DNA of 64,000 nt from assembly GCF_900474185.1 (NCBI RefSeq), contig NZ_UCNW01000009.1, positions 310,001 through 374,000 of the forward strand, written 5' to 3'. Both the position numbers and the translations under genes were made by a program. Shown in pieces: positions 45,856-55,115 of this stretch (positions within the stretch are counted from its first letter, which is position 1; every line of letters starts with the position of its first letter). The DNA comes from Synechococcus sp. UW69. GTDB taxonomy: Bacteria > Cyanobacteriota > Cyanobacteriia > PCC-6307 > Cyanobiaceae. The notes under the pieces are model-generated. The model worked only from the letters and a program-made list of their open reading frames with translations, did no database searches and was not told where the DNA came from.

Positions 45856-46881
45856 TTGTCTTCGACCCTTCCCAACCGTCCTCTCAATGTTGCTGTTCTT
45901 GGTGCCAGCGGTGCTGTTGGCCAGGAACTGCTGCTGCTGCTTGAAGAACGCCGTTTCCCTGTTGGCGAGCTGAAGCTGCTGGCATCGGCCCGCTCTGCCG
46001 GTCAGACCCAAGCCTGGAATGGCCGTGTTCTCACGGTGGAAGAGGTGTCGGCTCAGTCGTTCGAAGGGGTTGACTTGGTGCTCGCCTCCGCCGGTGGCTC
46101 CGTTTCAAAGCAGTGGCGTGATGCGATCACGGCTGCAGGTGCGGTGATGGTCGACAACTCCAGCGCCTTTCGCATGGAGCAGGGGGTTCCCCTGGTGGTG
46201 CCGGAGGTCAATCCCGATGCGGCATTCGCCCACAAGGGGGTGATCGCCAATCCGAATTGCACCACGATCCTGCTCACCTTGGCCTTGGCCCCTCTGGCCG
46301 CGAAGCGAGCGCTGCGCAGGGTTGTCGTGAGCACGTATCAGTCCGCCAGTGGCGCCGGCGCCAGGGCGATGGAGGAGCTGAAAAATTTGTCCCAAACCGT
46401 GTTGGACGGGGGAACCCCCAAGGGTGAAGTGCTGCCTTACTCCCTGGCCTTCAATCTTTTTCTGCATAACTCACCGCTCCAGGCGAACAGCTACTGCGAG
46501 GAGGAGATGAAGATGGTCAACGAGACCCGCAAGATCATGGGTCTGCCGGATCTGCGTTTCACAGCGACCTGTGTGCGGGTGCCTGTGCTGCGGGCCCATT
46601 CCGAAGCAGTGAACATTGAGTTCGAGTCTCCTTTCCCTGTTGAGGAGGCACGTGAGCTCCTGGCGGCTGCCCCTGGTGTTGAGTTGATTGACGACCCGGC
46701 GGCGAACCGCTTCCCCATGCCGACAGACGTCACCGGTCGCGATCCGGTGGCGATCGGCAGGATCCGTCAGGACATCAGTGATGCAAATGCACTGGAGCTC
46801 TGGTTGTGCGGTGATCAAATCCGCAAGGGAGCGGCGCTCAACGCCGTTCAGATCGCTGAACTGTTGATCCAGAAGTCATGA
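45856..46881 (+). CDS. asd: Aspartate-semialdehyde dehydrogenase
   Basis: Asd reduces aspartyl phosphate to the semialdehyde, the branch point to lysine/DAP and threonine/methionine. The 341-residue protein has the NADP loop [15 protein letters not shown] near the N-terminus, the catalytic Cys in IANPNCTTI, and the active-site His in [12 protein letters not shown]. The start is TTG 45856, giving an N-terminus like other Asd. The stop overlaps dapA as ATGA, so the two are coupled. lysC, which makes its substrate, is 4 kb away on the other strand. Confidence 0.96.
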   Translation: MSSTLPNRPLNVAVLGASGAVGQELLLLLEERRFPVGELKLLASARSAGQTQAWNGRVLTVEEVSAQSFEGVDLVLASAGGSVSKQWRDAITAAGAVMVDNSSAFRMEQGVPLVVPEVNPDAAFAHKGVIANPNCTTILLTLALAPLAAKRALRRVVVSTYQSASGAGARAMEELKNLSQTVLDGGTPKGEVLPYSLAFNLFLHNSPLQANSYCEEEMKMVNETRKIMGLPDLRFTATCVRVPVLRAHSEAVNIEFESPFPVEEARELLAAAPGVELIDDPAANRFPMPTDVTGRDPVAIGRIRQDISDANALELWLCGDQIRKGAALNAVQIAELLIQKS

Positions 46882-47786
46882 CACGTACCGCCACCCTCTC
46901 CCCAACACCCTTCGGTCGTGTTGTCACCGCCATGGTGACCCCCTTTGATGCCAGCGGTGCTGTGGATCTGACCTTGGCGGGTCAGTTGGCACGCCATCTT
47001 GTGGAGCAGGGTTCCGATGGATTGTTGGTGTGTGGCACCACCGGCGAGTCGCCGACCCTTAGCTGGCAAGAGCAGTTGCAACTGCTGCAGGCGGTTCGCG
47101 ACGCCGTCGGCAACGACGCCAAGGTGTTGGCGGGCACCGGCAGCAACTCCACAGCGGAGGCAATAGAGGCCACCCAGCAAGCAGCGGCAGCCGGCGCCGA
47201 TGGTGCTCTCGTGGTTGTGCCCTACTACAACAAGCCTCCCCAAGAGGGCCTAGAGGCCCATTTCCGTGCCATCGCTAAGGCGGCTCCTGAGTTGCCGTTG
47301 ATGCTCTACAACATCCCCGGCCGCACCGGCTGCAGCATCGCTCCGGCCACGGTGGCGCGGCTGATGGACTGCCCCAATGTGGTGAGTTTCAAGGCCGCCA
47401 GCGGCACCACCGAAGAGGTCACGGCGCTGCGCCTGGCCTGCGGCCCGCAGTTGGCGATTTACAGCGGCGATGACGGCCTCACACTGCCGATGCTCGCCGT
47501 GGGTGCTGTTGGTGTGGTGAGTGTGGGCAGCCATGTGGCGGGCCCCGAGATACGCGCCATGATCGAGTCCTATCTGAATGGCGACGGTGCCTCCGCACTC
47601 GCCCTGCACGACGCTCTCATTCCTCTGTTTAAGGCCCTGTTCGCCACCACCAATCCGATTCCCGTCAAGGCTGCTCTCGAACTCAATGGCTGGTCTGTCG
47701 GTGCTCCCCGTCCACCTTTGTGCCCCCTCTCTGACGACATGAAACGTTCCCTCTCCATCGCCATGGCCGCCCTTCGTCAGACCTAG
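46878..47786 (+). CDS. dapA: 4-hydroxy-tetrahydrodipicolinate synthase
   Basis: DapA condenses pyruvate with aspartate semialdehyde, the first step to DAP and lysine. The 302-residue TIM barrel has [15 protein letters not shown], the catalytic Tyr in [12 protein letters not shown], and the Schiff-base Lys in [13 protein letters not shown]. It is coupled to asd by a 4 nt overlap. rnj follows after 51 nt, and the three genes may share a transcript. Confidence 0.97.
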   Translation: MTRTATLSPTPFGRVVTAMVTPFDASGAVDLTLAGQLARHLVEQGSDGLLVCGTTGESPTLSWQEQLQLLQAVRDAVGNDAKVLAGTGSNSTAEAIEATQQAAAAGADGALVVVPYYNKPPQEGLEAHFRAIAKAAPELPLMLYNIPGRTGCSIAPATVARLMDCPNVVSFKAASGTTEEVTALRLACGPQLAIYSGDDGLTLPMLAVGAVGVVSVGSHVAGPEIRAMIESYLNGDGASALALHDALIPLFKALFATTNPIPVKAALELNGWSVGAPRPPLCPLSDDMKRSLSIAMAALRQT

Positions 47787-47837
47787 CCCGGTCCGGCTTA
47801 TCGGCTTACGCAATCCGTTTTCTTCAACTCTTTTTCT

Positions 47838-49892
47838 ATGGCCAACAACGCGCGATCCAGCAAGGGGCAGGAGCCTTGTCTTCGGGTGATCCCCCTGGGT
47901 GGACTGCATGAGATCGGCAAGAACACCTGTGTGTTCGAGTACGGCGATGACCTGATGCTGGTGGATGCAGGTCTGGCTTTCCCCAGCGATGGCATGCACG
48001 GGGTGAATGTGGTGCTGCCCGACACCAGCTTCCTGCGCGAGAACCAGAAGCGGATCCGCGGCATGATCGTCACCCATGGTCATGAAGACCACATCGGTGG
48101 CATTGCTCACCACCTCAAGCACTTCAACATTCCGGTGATCTATGGGCCGCGGCTGGCCCTCTCGATGCTCACCGGGAAGATGGACGAAGCGGGGGTCAGA
48201 GACCGCACCACCCTGCAGACCGTCGGTCCGCGTGATGTGGTGAAGGTGGGTCAGCACTTCTCGGTGGAGTTCATCCGCAACACCCACTCGATGGCCGACA
48301 GCTTCACGCTGGCCATTTCCACACCGGTGGGAACCGTGATCTTCACGGGTGATTTCAAGTTCGACCACACCCCGGTCGATGGTGAAAACTTCGACATGGC
48401 ACGGCTCGCCCACCACGGTGAAAAGGGGGTCTTGTGTCTGTTCAGTGATTCCACTAACTCGGAAGTTCCTGGCTTTTGCCCTCCTGAGCGCTCCGTGTTC
48501 CCCAACTTGGACCGCCACATCGCCAATGCCGAGGGTCGGGTCATCGTGACCACCTTCGCCAGCTCGATCCATCGGGTGTCGATGATTCTGGAGTTGGCTC
48601 TGAAGAACGGCCGCAAGGTGGGGCTTCTGGGCCGCTCCATGCTCAATGTGATCGCCAAAGCCCGGGAACTGGGCTACATGCGCGCGCCGGATGAGCTGTT
48701 TGTGCCGATCAAGCAGATCAATGATGTGCCCGATCGTGAAACGCTGCTGCTGATGACCGGTAGTCAGGGCGAGCCGCTGGCAGCCCTGAGCCGCATCTCC
48801 CGCGGTGAACATCCCCAGGTGAGGGTGAAGACCACCGACACGATCATTTTCTCAGCCAGCCCGATCCCCGGGAACACGATTTCCGTGGTCAACACGATCG
48901 ACAAGCTGATGATGCTGGGCGCCAAGGTCGTGTACGGGAAAGGCGAAGGCATTCATGTCTCCGGCCATGGCTTCCAGGAAGACCAGAAATTGATGCTGGC
49001 CCTCACCCGGCCCAAGTTCTTCGTGCCGGTGCACGGTGAGCACCGGATGCTTGTGCAGCACTCCAAAACCGGCCACTCCATGGGGGTTCCGGTCGACAAC
49101 ACCTTGATCATCGACAACGGTGACGTGGTGGAGCTCACTCCGGATTCGCTCCGCAAGGGCAATGCTGTGAAGGCAGGCATTGAGCTGCTGGATCAATCCC
49201 GCAACGGCATCGTTGACGCCCGTGTTCTGAAGGAGCGCCAACAGTTGGCGGAAGACGGCGTGGTGACGATCCTGGCGGCGATCAGCACCGATGGAGCCAT
49301 GGTGGCTCCGCCGCGGGTGAACCTGCGGGGTGTGGTCACCACGGCGGATGCCCGCAAGATGTCCTTGTGGACCGAGCGGGAAGTCACCTGGGTGCTCGAA
49401 AATCGCTGGAAGCAGCTCTGCCGCAACACCGGTGAGAAGGCACCGGAAGTGGATTGGATGGGTGTGCAGCGTGAGGTGGAGGTGGGCCTCGGCCGGCGGA
49501 TGCGCCGTGAACTGCAGGTGGAGCCACTGATCCTGTGTCTGGTGCAGCCAGCTCCTGGTGGCACGCCCGTTTACAAGGGTCGCGCCGATGCTGAGCCCGA
49601 TGATCGTCCGGCGCCGCGCGGTCGCGGTGGTCGTGGAGGTGGGTCCCCCTATGGCCGTCGTAACGGTGGTGGTGGAACACCCGCTCCTGTGCGCACCAAT
49701 CAGGGCAATGGCAACGGCCGTTCTGGCTCACCAACGCCGGCCCCCGTCCGTGCGGCGGCAGCAACAGCAACCGCTGTGGTGGAGAAAGTGACTCCCCAAC
49801 CGGTTGTCGAGAAAGCTGCTGCTGCGCAACAGCCGGTCGAAGCGGAGATGCCTGCAGGGCGCACCCGTCGTCGTCGTTCAGCGGCCAGCTGA
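47838..49892 (+). CDS. rnj: Ribonuclease J
   Basis: RNase J is an endo- and 5'-3' exoribonuclease of the metallo-beta-lactamase/beta-CASP family. The zinc motif HGHEDH is at 80-85, with later His/Asp ligands (RNTHSMADSF, TGDFKFDHTPVD) and the beta-CASP domain with GSQGEPLAAL. The first 560 residues are well conserved. From about residue 585 to 684 a low-complexity, Gly/Arg/Pro/Ala-rich tail follows and ends GRTRRRRSAAS. Such basic tails occur in cyanobacterial and plant RNase J, where they may contact RNA. The 3' end overlaps the next gene tail-to-tail by 15 nt. Confidence 0.96.
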   Translation: MANNARSSKGQEPCLRVIPLGGLHEIGKNTCVFEYGDDLMLVDAGLAFPSDGMHGVNVVLPDTSFLRENQKRIRGMIVTHGHEDHIGGIAHHLKHFNIPVIYGPRLALSMLTGKMDEAGVRDRTTLQTVGPRDVVKVGQHFSVEFIRNTHSMADSFTLAISTPVGTVIFTGDFKFDHTPVDGENFDMARLAHHGEKGVLCLFSDSTNSEVPGFCPPERSVFPNLDRHIANAEGRVIVTTFASSIHRVSMILELALKNGRKVGLLGRSMLNVIAKARELGYMRAPDELFVPIKQINDVPDRETLLLMTGSQGEPLAALSRISRGEHPQVRVKTTDTIIFSASPIPGNTISVVNTIDKLMMLGAKVVYGKGEGIHVSGHGFQEDQKLMLALTRPKFFVPVHGEHRMLVQHSKTGHSMGVPVDNTLIIDNGDVVELTPDSLRKGNAVKAGIELLDQSRNGIVDARVLKERQQLAEDGVVTILAAISTDGAMVAPPRVNLRGVVTTADARKMSLWTEREVTWVLENRWKQLCRNTGEKAPEVDWMGVQREVEVGLGRRMRRELQVEPLILCLVQPAPGGTPVYKGRADAEPDDRPAPRGRGGRGGGSPYGRRNGGGGTPAPVRTNQGNGNGRSGSPTPAPVRAAAATATAVVEKVTPQPVVEKAAAAQQPVEAEMPAGRTRRRRSAAS

Positions 49893-50621
49893 GCGGGCGA
49901 AGGCCCCTTTGATCCTGTTCATCAGACCCATCGGCTCAGTGGAGTCGGTGGGGCTTTTGATTGCAGGTTGAAGTTGTCTGCGGAGCCACGATTTCTCCAG
50001 GAGATCCTTGGCTGCAGGCTCCTGGGTTGTGGGCTCGATCTCGTCGCTCGGTGGCTGCTCCGTTGGCTCGGTTGTGATCTCTGGTTCCAGGGTGACCGCA
50101 GGCTCTGGGGTTGGTGCCGGATCCGGAGAGGGAGTGCCAGCCGCAGTGGGCGTGGGCCGGGGTTCCTTGTCACTGGGCAACCACGGCATCGCCGTGACCA
50201 CGTGGGGCTGTGCTGGCCTGGCTTGATCGGGATCCGTGGTCAGGAAGGGATCCTTCAGCAGATCTGGGAGGACGACATCGGTTGCAGGTGTCGTCGTTGC
50301 TGCGCTGACGCTGTTCTGCGACCGGCAGAGCTCCAGCCCTTGTTCCGCCAGGGCCGCCAGGGTGGCCTCCGGTTCAATGTCCAGCACCCGTTGGTAAGAG
50401 AGGGCGGCTTGCTCCGGTTGCTGGAGTCCATGCAGCTGGATGTGACCCAGGAGCAACGCCACCACAGCCCGCCATCCCAAGACGAGGCTTTGGTCTTGCT
50501 CGTCTGATGCGCTTTGGAGTTGATCCCACAACGCCGAGGCCAGGGCATGAGCCTCGGGGTAATCCCCGAGGCCGTAGGCCCGTTCCGCTGCTTGGTAGTG
50601 CTGCTCGAAATCGGCGTCCAC
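49878..50621 (-). CDS. Conserved hypothetical with N-terminal TPR-like region
   Basis: This 247-residue protein has a helical N-terminal half with TPR-like repeats (FEQHYQAAERAYGLGDYPEA; then LGHIQLHGLQQPEQAALSYQ), an extended Pro/Thr/Glu-rich middle (about 120-210) that should be disordered, and a basic C-terminal segment (SWLRRQLQPAIK). There is no signal peptide or membrane segment. It starts with GTG 50621, 32 nt downstream of the lysC stop on the same strand, and may share its transcript. I know no function. Confidence 0.7.
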   Translation of the reverse strand: MDADFEQHYQAAERAYGLGDYPEAHALASALWDQLQSASDEQDQSLVLGWRAVVALLLGHIQLHGLQQPEQAALSYQRVLDIEPEATLAALAEQGLELCRSQNSVSAATTTPATDVVLPDLLKDPFLTTDPDQARPAQPHVVTAMPWLPSDKEPRPTPTAAGTPSPDPAPTPEPAVTLEPEITTEPTEQPPSDEIEPTTQEPAAKDLLEKSWLRRQLQPAIKSPTDSTEPMGLMNRIKGAFARSAGR

Positions 50622-50653
50622 GCTTGGGGTTCCGGTACCCCCGTTGTAGACCT

Positions 50654-52459
50654 TCAGCTGGCGTCGTGAGGTGATGGGGTGCCTTGGGCGGAGTGACGTT
50701 CATCACCACCCAGTCCGAACCCGGCGTGCACCACTTGGAGGGCCTCGACGCCAGCCTCTTCTGCCACCACGCAGCTGGTTCTGATTTCACTGGTGGCGAT
50801 CAGGCCGATGTTGATGCCTGCATCCGCCAGAGCACGGAACATGCGCCCCGCTGTTCCTGGCGTTGCCGGCATCCCAGCACCGACGGCACTCACCCGTGCA
50901 ATGGCCTCGCCGTCTTCCAGGGCGGCACCCGGCCACTGGGCCAGCAGGGGGGCTAGGGCTACATCGGCACGGGCGCGGTCGTCCTTGCGCAGGATGAAGG
51001 TGATGTCCCGTGATCCGTCGCTGTGTTGTCGTTCCGATTGAACGATGGCATCCAGGCTGATGCTGTTGTCGGCTAGGGCTGAACACAGCGACGCCGCGGT
51101 GCCGGGTCGATCGGGCACGTGGCGAACACTCAGTTGCACCTGGTCGCGGTCGAGGGCGACGCCGCGCACTTCCGGTTCTCCACGGCCGTTGTTGGTGGGA
51201 TTGATGCGGATTTGCGATTCCTCAAGGTCGAAGGCGTCCCGCACCGCTTGAACAGCTTTGCTGCCGGCACTGGATTCGATCACGCAGCTCACCTTCACTT
51301 CACTGGTGGCGATCAGGCGGAGGTTGATGCCCTGTTGACACAGGCAGTTGAACAGGTTTGCGGCAATGCCCGGTCGCCCCATGATTCCGGCCCCGCTGAT
51401 GCTGAGCTTCGTCAGCCCTCCTTCTGCTGCCAGATCGCCGCCCAGTTGATCCAGAACTTTCTGGCTTATGCCGCGGGCCAGCTCGAGATCCGCCTCGGCC
51501 ACCGTGAAGGTGATGTCATTGCTGCTGCCCTCATGGGTGGCCTGAATGATCAGGTCCACATTGATTCCCCCGTCGGAGAGGGTTTCGAACAGTCGTGCGG
51601 CAATGCCGGGCTGATCGGGGATATGGGAGAGGGCGAGCACGGCCTGTCCGTCCACTTCCTCCATCCCATCCACGGGACTGCCGAGCTCCAGGCCGTTGGT
51701 GCTGATCGGACGGGCTGGTCGGCTGGTGAGCCGGGTGCCTGGGGCATTGCTCCAACTGGATCGCACCACAAGATTCACGCCGTAGTTGCGGGCGATTTCA
51801 ACTGCTCGGGGATGCAGCACGGAGGCCCCAAGGCTCGCGAGTTCGAGCATTTCGTCGCAGCTGATCGTGTCCATCAACTGGGCATCCGGCACTTTGCGCG
51901 GGTCGGTGCTGAGAACACCCGGAACGTCGGTGTAGATCTCGCAGGCATCGGCCCCCAACGCTGCCGCCAGGGCCACTGCGGAGGTGTCGGAGCCCCCGCG
52001 TCCGAGGGTGGTGATTTCGTTGAGGCCATCACTGCTGGTGCTGGTGCCCTGGAACCCGGCGACCACCACCACCTGGCCAGCAGCGAGGCGGTTGCGGATT
52101 CGGTCGGTGCGAATCCCGAGAATCCTGGCCCGGCCGTGGGTGGATTCCGTGGCGATGCCCACCTGCGGGCCGGTCATCGACGTTGCACTGACCCCTTGGG
52201 CGTTTAGGGCCATGGCCAGCAAGGCGATCGACACCTGCTCACCACTGGCCAGCAGCATGTCCATCTCCCGCTGGGTGGGGGTTGAGGTGATGGCGTTGGC
52301 CAGACCCGTCAGTTCGTCGGTGGTGTGGCCCATGGCGGAGACCACCACGACCACGTCGTGCCCCTCCTCACGGCAGCGTCCGATGCGATCGGCCACCGCC
52401 TTGATGCGTTCCACGCTGCCGACGGAAGTGCCCCCGAATTTCTGCACCAGGAGGGCCAT
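50654..52459 (-). CDS. lysC: Aspartate kinase with four ACT domains
   Basis: LysC phosphorylates aspartate, the entry to lysine, threonine and methionine synthesis. The kinase domain begins LLVQKFGGTSVGSVERIKAV and contains GFQGTSTSSDG and RGGSDTSAVALAAALGAD. The C-terminal half holds repeated ACT units (around 270-345, 350-420, 440-510 and 515-590; DRPGTAASLCSALADN and AGIMGRPGIAANLF are typical starts). The roughly 600-residue, four-ACT form is characteristic of cyanobacteria. The ACT units bind lysine and threonine for feedback control. ATG 52459 is used; the upstream frame to 52492 is not conserved. Confidence 0.96.
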   Translation of the reverse strand: MALLVQKFGGTSVGSVERIKAVADRIGRCREEGHDVVVVVSAMGHTTDELTGLANAITSTPTQREMDMLLASGEQVSIALLAMALNAQGVSATSMTGPQVGIATESTHGRARILGIRTDRIRNRLAAGQVVVVAGFQGTSTSSDGLNEITTLGRGGSDTSAVALAAALGADACEIYTDVPGVLSTDPRKVPDAQLMDTISCDEMLELASLGASVLHPRAVEIARNYGVNLVVRSSWSNAPGTRLTSRPARPISTNGLELGSPVDGMEEVDGQAVLALSHIPDQPGIAARLFETLSDGGINVDLIIQATHEGSSNDITFTVAEADLELARGISQKVLDQLGGDLAAEGGLTKLSISGAGIMGRPGIAANLFNCLCQQGINLRLIATSEVKVSCVIESSAGSKAVQAVRDAFDLEESQIRINPTNNGRGEPEVRGVALDRDQVQLSVRHVPDRPGTAASLCSALADNSISLDAIVQSERQHSDGSRDITFILRKDDRARADVALAPLLAQWPGAALEDGEAIARVSAVGAGMPATPGTAGRMFRALADAGINIGLIATSEIRTSCVVAEEAGVEALQVVHAGFGLGGDERHSAQGTPSPHDAS

Positions 52460-52506
52460 GGGCTGGGCTTCAGCAACGCTGGATTTTCTCACCTGGCGGG
52501 CAGCGA

Positions 52507-53472
52507 TCAGCCCAGCAGTCCGTCGCGGAAGGCATCGCCTGGCTGGGCGCCGCGTTTCAGCCGTGCCTCCACCTCCAGCAGGCGCCCGAGCAGGGAGAGG
52601 AAGCGTTTGGCCGGGCGACCCTGCAGCTGCTTGCGCATCACATAGATGCGTTTGGGATTACCGATCCCGGCGGCCTTGGCAATCACCGCCACATCTCTTT
52701 CCCCCTGCTGTTCCAGCAGGCTCACCCAGAGCCAACCCCGGATCTGACCGGTGAGGGTGGCCACAATTCGCAGAGCTGGTTCCCCGGCTTCGATGAGGGC
52801 ATCCCAGCGGGCAATGGCTTCGCCGGGGTTGCCCTCCAGCAGCGCATCGCCCACGGCCAGCGCATTGGTGGAGCGACCCCCCACCAGCTCCTGAACCCGC
52901 GCAGCGGAAATGGTGGTGCCGCGCAGGGAAAGCTTGCGCAGTTCCGATTCGAGTCGGGCGCTGTCGGTGCCGATGGCCTCCACCAGGGCATCGATGGCAT
53001 CGGGGTCGACCTGCAGACCCAGGGCCTCGGCGGTGCGTTGTACCAATTGGCGCTGACCATTGCCATCCCAGGCGGCTGGCAGCGGGAAGCTTTGTTCCTG
53101 ATCGAGTCCGCTTTTGATTCGCTTCTGCAGGGTTTTGGTAGTGCGCAGGCGACCATCCGGTTTGGCAGGGTTCACCAGCACCAGGTGGCTGGTGTCGGGG
53201 ATGAGTTCAAGGGCGGCTTCAAACCGGTCGGCCAGTTCACTGGGACAGCCGTTGCAGAACGGACTGCGCTGCAGCAGCACCAGCCGTTCGCCCGTGGCGA
53301 AGGGAGGTGTGCGGGCCTCTTCGAGGGCCTGCAGGGCTTGACCAGCGTCTGCCCCATCCAGGCGGCTGAGGTTGAGGCTGCTCCAGCTGGGGTCCACCAC
53401 CTGGCCGATCAGAGCCTCGATGGCCCGGTCCCGCGCGGCGGCGTCATCACCCCAGAGCAGATGGATCGGCAT
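52507..53472 (-). CDS. holA: DNA polymerase III subunit delta (HolA)
   Basis: HolA is the clamp-loader wrench that opens the sliding clamp. The 321-residue protein starts MPIHLLWGDDAAARDRAIEA and contains the delta family segments HLVLVNPAKPDGRLRTTKTL and RLESELRKLSLRGTTISAAR. The C-terminal domain has LRIVATLTGQIRGWLWVSLL. The frame extends to 53766, but the residues beyond 53472 are antisense to cbiC. The start ATG is 6 nt from the divergent cbiC start. dnaX, another clamp-loader gene, is 11 kb away. Confidence 0.9.
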   Translation of the reverse strand: MPIHLLWGDDAAARDRAIEALIGQVVDPSWSSLNLSRLDGADAGQALQALEEARTPPFATGERLVLLQRSPFCNGCPSELADRFEAALELIPDTSHLVLVNPAKPDGRLRTTKTLQKRIKSGLDQEQSFPLPAAWDGNGQRQLVQRTAEALGLQVDPDAIDALVEAIGTDSARLESELRKLSLRGTTISAARVQELVGGRSTNALAVGDALLEGNPGEAIARWDALIEAGEPALRIVATLTGQIRGWLWVSLLEQQGERDVAVIAKAAGIGNPKRIYVMRKQLQGRPAKRFLSLLGRLLEVEARLKRGAQPGDAFRDGLLG

Positions 53473-53478
53473 GGGTTG

Positions 53479-54129
53479 ATGATGGCGTGGATGGCCCAGG
53501 ACCACCCGATCTTCACCGAAAGCATCCGGCGGATCCAGGCGGCTCTGGGCGACACCGGCTTGCCTCCGCTGCAACAGCAGGTGCTGGAACGGCTGGTGCA
53601 CAGCAGTGGTGATCTCTCCCTGGGGCCCCTGCTGCAGTTCAGCGAGGGGGCCTGTGAGCATGGGGTGGAGGCGCTGCGGCAGGGGGCGCCGATCCTGACG
53701 GATACCGCGATGGCAGCGGCAGCGGTGGCCCCGATGGCCCAACGCACCCTCGGCAGCGCGGTGCACACGGTGCTGGAGTGGGCTCCAGAGCTGGCACCGC
53801 AGGGTTCGACACGCACGGCCGCTGGCATGGAGCAGGCCTGGATGACGCTTGCGGTGGCGTCACCCGCTCCAGTGGTGCTGATCGGCAGTGCACCGACAGC
53901 TCTGGAGGTGCTGTTGCAGCGGGTGGCCGCCGGGGCCCCGGCCCCCAGCCTGGTGATCGGCATGCCGGTGGGCTTCGTGGGGGTGGCGGAAAGCAAGAGG
54001 CATCTGGCGGCCAGCGGTCTGGCTCAGATCCGCTTGGAGGGCAGTCGTGGCGGCGCGGGTCTGGTGGCGGCGGCGGTTAATGCTCTGCTTCGCGCTGCAG
54101 CAGCATCAGCTCCGCTCCCTTCCAGCTGA
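53479..54129 (+). CDS. cbiC: Precorrin-8X / cobalt-precorrin-8 methylmutase
   Basis: CbiC (CobH) migrates the C11 methyl to C12 in the corrin ring, late in cobalamin synthesis. The 216-residue protein has the catalytic His41 in ERLVHSSGD, then GAPILTDTAMAAAAV, ASPAPVVLIGSAPTALEVLL and VIGMPVGFVGVAESKRHL, all family motifs. The start is one of ATG 53479, 53482 or 53491. Only 6 nt separate it from the divergent holA start, so the promoters must overlap coding DNA. The 3' end overlaps tilS tail-to-tail by 53 nt. Works with CbiD in the same pathway. Confidence 0.95.
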   Translation: MMAWMAQDHPIFTESIRRIQAALGDTGLPPLQQQVLERLVHSSGDLSLGPLLQFSEGACEHGVEALRQGAPILTDTAMAAAAVAPMAQRTLGSAVHTVLEWAPELAPQGSTRTAAGMEQAWMTLAVASPAPVVLIGSAPTALEVLLQRVAAGAPAPSLVIGMPVGFVGVAESKRHLAASGLAQIRLEGSRGGAGLVAAAVNALLRAAAASAPLPSS

Positions 54130-55099
54130 GCTGCCAGCCCCCCGGACAATCGGCTGAACCTCCGGGTGCGCCCTGTTGCAGCCGACGGCTGAGTTGCTCC
54201 AGTTGGGCGGCCGGAAGTGGTGGCACCCCCTGCTGCTGCAGCCATTGCGCCAGCAGCAGACGCCGGGTGGCCGGGTTCAACGCCCCCAGGCCGCGGCGGT
54301 CCAGCCCGGCTGGGGTTTGCAGGAGCTCCAGGGCCATCCGGCTGAGTTCTGTCTGACTGTCCCGCACGTGGGACACCCGTTCGGCCAGATCGCTCATCCG
54401 CTGACTGCAGCCCGGATGCAGGTCCTCGAGCACAGGCAGAACCTCCTGACGGATCCGGTTGCGGGCGAAATCAGCGGATTGGTTGCTCGGGTCGTCCCAG
54501 ATCGGCAGGGCCAGGTCTTGGCAGATCTGCAGAGTGTCGTGGCGTTGCAGGTGCAGCAGTGGCCTGCGCAGGTGGGGACCTTCTGGGCTCAGGGGGCGGA
54601 CGCTGGGCAGTGCCGCCAGTCCGGCAAGATCGCTGCCGCGGGCTAGCTGCAGCAGCATCGTTTCGGCCCGATCGCTGGCGGTGTGGCCCGTCACCACATC
54701 GGCGCCTGCTTCGCGGGCCCGCTGCGCCAGCCGTTCATAACGCCACTGCCGGGCTGTGGCTTCGCTGGGCACTTGCCCCGGCACCGCCTGATCCACCTGC
54801 AGGGGCAGCTGGCGCTGTTGGCACCAGGCCCTCAGTTCGGCGGCGATCCGGCTGGAGCCGTCGTGCCAGCGGTGATCGCCATGCCAAAGGCTCAGGCTCC
54901 AGCCATGCAAGGGCGCCAGATCCTGCAGCAGAGCCAGTAGGGCGATGGAGTCCTGTCCGCCGGAGACTGCCAGCAGCAGGGCGCTCTCCTGCGGAAGCAG
55001 CTGCGGCTGCTGAAGCAGGCGCCGGTGCAGGCGGTCATGCCAGGACGTCCAGCCCAAGGAAGAGGGTGCGTTTCCCCCACGGTGTGAGAATTGGGGCAT
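54077..55099 (-). CDS. tilS: tRNA(Ile)-lysidine synthetase TilS
   Basis: TilS converts C34 of tRNA-Ile(CAU) to lysidine so it reads AUA codons. The PP-loop SGGQDS (46-51) sits in LLLAVSGGQDSIALLALLQD, followed by LWHGDHRWHDGSSRIAAELR, GHTASDRAETMLLQLARG and the family segment NRIRQEVLPVLEDLHPG. The 340 residues are normal. I chose ATG 55099. An in-frame ATG at 55117 would share its CATG with the ycf23 start on the other strand. The 3' end overlaps cbiC. Confidence 0.94.
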   Translation of the reverse strand: MPQFSHRGGNAPSSLGWTSWHDRLHRRLLQQPQLLPQESALLLAVSGGQDSIALLALLQDLAPLHGWSLSLWHGDHRWHDGSSRIAAELRAWCQQRQLPLQVDQAVPGQVPSEATARQWRYERLAQRAREAGADVVTGHTASDRAETMLLQLARGSDLAGLAALPSVRPLSPEGPHLRRPLLHLQRHDTLQICQDLALPIWDDPSNQSADFARNRIRQEVLPVLEDLHPGCSQRMSDLAERVSHVRDSQTELSRMALELLQTPAGLDRRGLGALNPATRRLLLAQWLQQQGVPPLPAAQLEQLSRRLQQGAPGGSADCPGGWQLSWKGAELMLLQREAEH

Positions 55100-55115
55100 T
55101 GCTGTCCAGTCCCCC

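Noticed and set aside
47250-48812. 520-codon minus-strand open frame
   Set aside because: It is antisense to dapA and rnj, both certain. No motif is seen, and composition is skewed to His and Gly.
53473-53766. N-terminal extension of HolA in the longer frame
   Set aside because: It is antisense to cbiC, is Gln/His/Pro-rich and precedes a normal HolA start MPIHLLWGDD.
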